Part shown: positions 6,674 through 7,555 of the stretch, one piece after another
Numbering within the stretch: the first letter of the stretch is position 1
Layout: each line of letters starts with the position of its first letter
Assembly (NCBI GenBank): GCA_030596405.1
Contig: JAUVKB010000106.1
Span: forward strand, 1-7,555
From: Deltaproteobacteria bacterium
Lineage (GTDB): Bacteria > Desulfobacterota > Desulfobacteria > Desulfobacterales > JAUVKB01
Length of the DNA stretch: 7,555 nt
Reading direction: 5' to 3'
Position numbers and translations under genes: made by a program
Notes under the pieces: generated by a model
What the model was told of the DNA's origin: nothing
What the model saw: the letters and a program-made list of their open reading frames with translations, nothing else
Database searches by the model: none

Positions 6674-6694
6674 ATATTTGAGCATAGCAAAATA

Positions 6695-6787
6695 ATGAAT
6701 AAAGCTATTAAAAACAAAACGTTTTTAATATTTATCATGAGTATGGTAAAAAAAATTGAATCTTTCTGCTGCGGCGGCAACAATTAA
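6695..6787 (+). CDS. Doubtful 30-residue peptide ORF with CCGG near its C-terminus
   Basis: ATG at 6695 to TAA at 6785-6787 would encode MNKAIKNKTFLIFI followed by MSMVKKIESFCCGGNN. It has a lysine-rich start, a short hydrophobic stretch (10-17) and a Cys-Cys-Gly-Gly-Asn-Asn end. It lies between the 16-base palindrome (22 bases upstream of its ATG) and the 17-base-arm palindrome (21 bases downstream of its stop), a layout that would suit an operator-gene-terminator unit. Against it, there is no recognisable ribosome site before the ATG, the length is well within chance for AT-rich DNA, and a hairpin (6706-6730) lies inside it. I recognise no family. Confidence 0.15.
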   Translation: MNKAIKNKTFLIFIMSMVKKIESFCCGGNN

Positions 6788-6808
6788 ACATATAAAATAA
6801 AATAAGCG

Positions 6809-6843
6809 TCTTTTTCAATAAGTTATTAACTTATTGAAAAAGA
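6809..6843. repeat. Perfect inverted repeat with 17-base arms
   Basis: TCTTTTTCAATAAGTTA (6809-6825) and its exact complement (6827-6843) flank a single T. As RNA it would form one long AT-rich hairpin. It is symmetric, with a T-rich left arm and an A-rich right arm, and is not followed by a T-run on either strand, so it could be a bidirectional weak terminator, a protein-binding palindrome or a member of a dispersed palindromic repeat family. Confidence 0.75.
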
Positions 6844-6924
6844 TACAAATATAGCTGAACACCAAAATTTTTTATTTTTTTATGCGATGTGGCCGGCATT
6901 TTGCTTCTTTTATAGGGTAACAGG

Positions 6925-6953
6925 AAAGAATGAGAAATTTCTCAGTCTTTTTT
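6925..6953 (+). terminator. Imperfect hairpin followed by T-rich tract
   Basis: The perfect palindrome TGAGAAATTTCTCA (6931-6944) is extended, past an A/G mismatch, by AAAGA (6925-6929) pairing with TCTTT (6946-6950), and runs into more Ts up to 6953. GGG (6915-6917) could further pair with CCC (6957-6959), making a long imperfect stem over 6911-6963. It may be an upstream half of a tandem terminator or a structured RNA segment. Confidence 0.35.
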
Positions 6954-6962
6954 CTCCCCATT

Positions 6963-6999
6963 ACGGCTAATCGACTTGTCCCCGGTTAGCCGTTTTTTT
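6963..6999 (+). terminator. Rho-independent terminator
   Basis: Arms ACGGCTAA (6963-6970) and TTAGCCGT (6986-6993) form an eight-pair stem, with a 15-base loop and seven Ts at 6993-6999. This is the best intrinsic terminator on the plus strand in the gap. It is almost 570 bases after the LysM stop, so it may end a long 3' tail of the pil operon or a separate short transcript from the intergenic block. Confidence 0.6.
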
Positions 7000-7030
7000 A
7001 TAAACTAATTCTAACAGTATCCAGCCATAA

Positions 7031-7383
7031 AATAAAGAGCTCATGCGTATTTTTTATGATCTCGATTTGGTGGAACAACTCGGTTCAGGAGTACCGCGTA
7101 TTTTGGAGCATTGCCCGCGCACTATTTACCATTTTACACCCAATTTCATTCGGCTTGTGTTGCCTTTTACCGAGGGCTTCAATCACAAGCTGCCATGCAA
7201 GCTGAAAAAGTACTCCAATTCTGTTTAGAACCACGAAGTCGTGATGAGATTCAGTCGTTTCTCGACCTTAAAAATCGTGATTATTTTTGAAAAGAGATAC
7301 TGAATTCGCTTAGTAAAGAAGGAAAACTTGCGACAACCATATCCGACAAGCCATCCAGTCCTAAACAACGCTATATTGCAAAA
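7031..7383 (+). pseudogene. Decayed C-terminal remnant of an AlbA_2/ATP-binding (COG2865-type) regulator
   Basis: The frame of the ATG at 7043 reads NKELMRIFYDLDLVEQLGSG (from 7031), then VPRILEH..NFIRLVLPFTEG. This is the conserved region near the end of the C-terminal ATP-binding (HATPase_c_4) domain in COG2865-type proteins, often annotated as AlbA_2-domain or RecG-like regulators; family members have LVEQxGSGIxRIL. An in-frame stop at 7028-7030 precedes it and nothing upstream matches. The homology then moves to another frame, seen from 7195: MQAEKVLQFC..PRSRDEIQSFLDLKNRDYF, a TGA at 7288-7290, then KEILNSLSKEGKLATT..SPKQRYIAK. That is the family's C-terminal winged-helix segment. It therefore has a 5' truncation, a frameshift near 7175-7195 and one nonsense codon (probably CGA to TGA). 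The intact family is about 450-500 residues, so only the last quarter remains. It is likely accessory DNA left after deletion. Confidence 0.82.
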
Positions 7384-7485
7384 ATAATGGATAAGAGTTT
7401 TTTTACCTTGGCGTTACAAATATCGGTATCTTTCAGCGGCATGACGGTATGTCAATGGATTTTATTGGAACTCGCCTGAAACAAA

Positions 7486-7516
7486 AACCCCGAAATCCTT
7501 GTCAGGACTCGGGGTT
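7486..7516 (-). terminator. Rho-independent terminator for a minus-strand gene at the right edge
   Basis: AACCCCGA (7486-7493) pairs with TCGGGGTT (7509-7516), and inside the loop TCC (7496-7498) can pair with GGA (7505-7507). On the minus strand the stem is followed by TTTGTTT, whereas on the plus strand no T-run follows, so it should act on a gene entering from the right. A minus-strand frame reads PPKHKPA then TAA (7534-7532), which could be that gene's end, but eight codons are too few to call it. Confidence 0.65.
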
Positions 7517-7555
7517 CCGATTGTTATTGGATTACGCTGGTTTATGTTTTGGTGG

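Larger units (their letters stand above)
6397..7024. other. Long AT-rich intergenic block without a convincing gene
   Basis: About 630 bases separate the LysM gene from the decayed gene on the right. No open frame with protein-like composition is seen on either strand apart from a doubtful 30-codon ORF at 6695-6787. The block holds repeat copy 2 and an unusual number of inverted repeats. Those without their own entries are GGGTAA/TTACCC (6514-6519 with 6526-6531), ATAATCC/GGATTAT (6537-6543 with 6571-6577) and TATTAAAAAC/GTTTTTAATA (6706-6715 with 6721-6730). It is visibly more AT-rich than the genes around it. Confidence 0.7.

Overview
The window most resembles chromosomal DNA of an anaerobic Desulfobacterota (deltaproteobacterial) bacterium. 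This is inferred from the gene set: a proC / yggT / divIVA neighbourhood, tandem PilT-type ATPases, an MJ0042-type zinc-ribbon protein and a LysM protein. The AT-rich intergenic DNA with moderate-GC genes fits this but does not prove it. No rRNA, tRNA, CRISPR array or intact insertion sequence is visible.

Left part (1-1133, minus strand): the N-terminal part of a CcdA/DsbD-type membrane protein runs off the left edge. A complete proC (pyrroline-5-carboxylate reductase) lies 44 bases upstream of it, so the two are probably co-transcribed. A good sigma70-like promoter for proC lies in the 152-base divergent gap.

Middle part (1286-6396, plus strand): a probable six-gene operon, yggT - divIVA - pilT - pilT/pilU paralogue - zinc-ribbon/degenerate-receiver protein - exported LysM protein. 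The products suggest a cell-envelope and cell-pole theme. YggT and DivIVA relate to membrane and septum or pole organisation, the two ATPases power type IV pilus retraction, the zinc-ribbon/pseudo-receiver protein may be a signalling or adaptor component, and the LysM protein binds peptidoglycan. The functional link between them is inferred from order and spacing only. No pilus assembly ATPase, pilin or secretin gene is present here.

Right part (6397-7555): 630 bases with no convincing gene, AT-rich and unusually dense in inverted repeats. They include a perfect 17-base-arm palindrome, a 16-base palindrome and a hairpin with a T-run that looks like an intrinsic terminator. A ~60-base imperfect direct repeat lies on both sides of the LysM gene. 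After this comes a decayed C-terminal fragment of an AlbA_2/ATP-binding (COG2865-type) regulator with a frameshift and a stop codon. Last comes a minus-strand terminator that implies a minus-strand gene ending just inside or beyond the right edge.

I did not find a clearly new system. The best leads are the pilTU-linked zinc-ribbon/pseudo-receiver plus LysM pair, the direct repeats bracketing the LysM gene, and the palindrome-rich intergenic block with a possible 30-residue peptide ORF.
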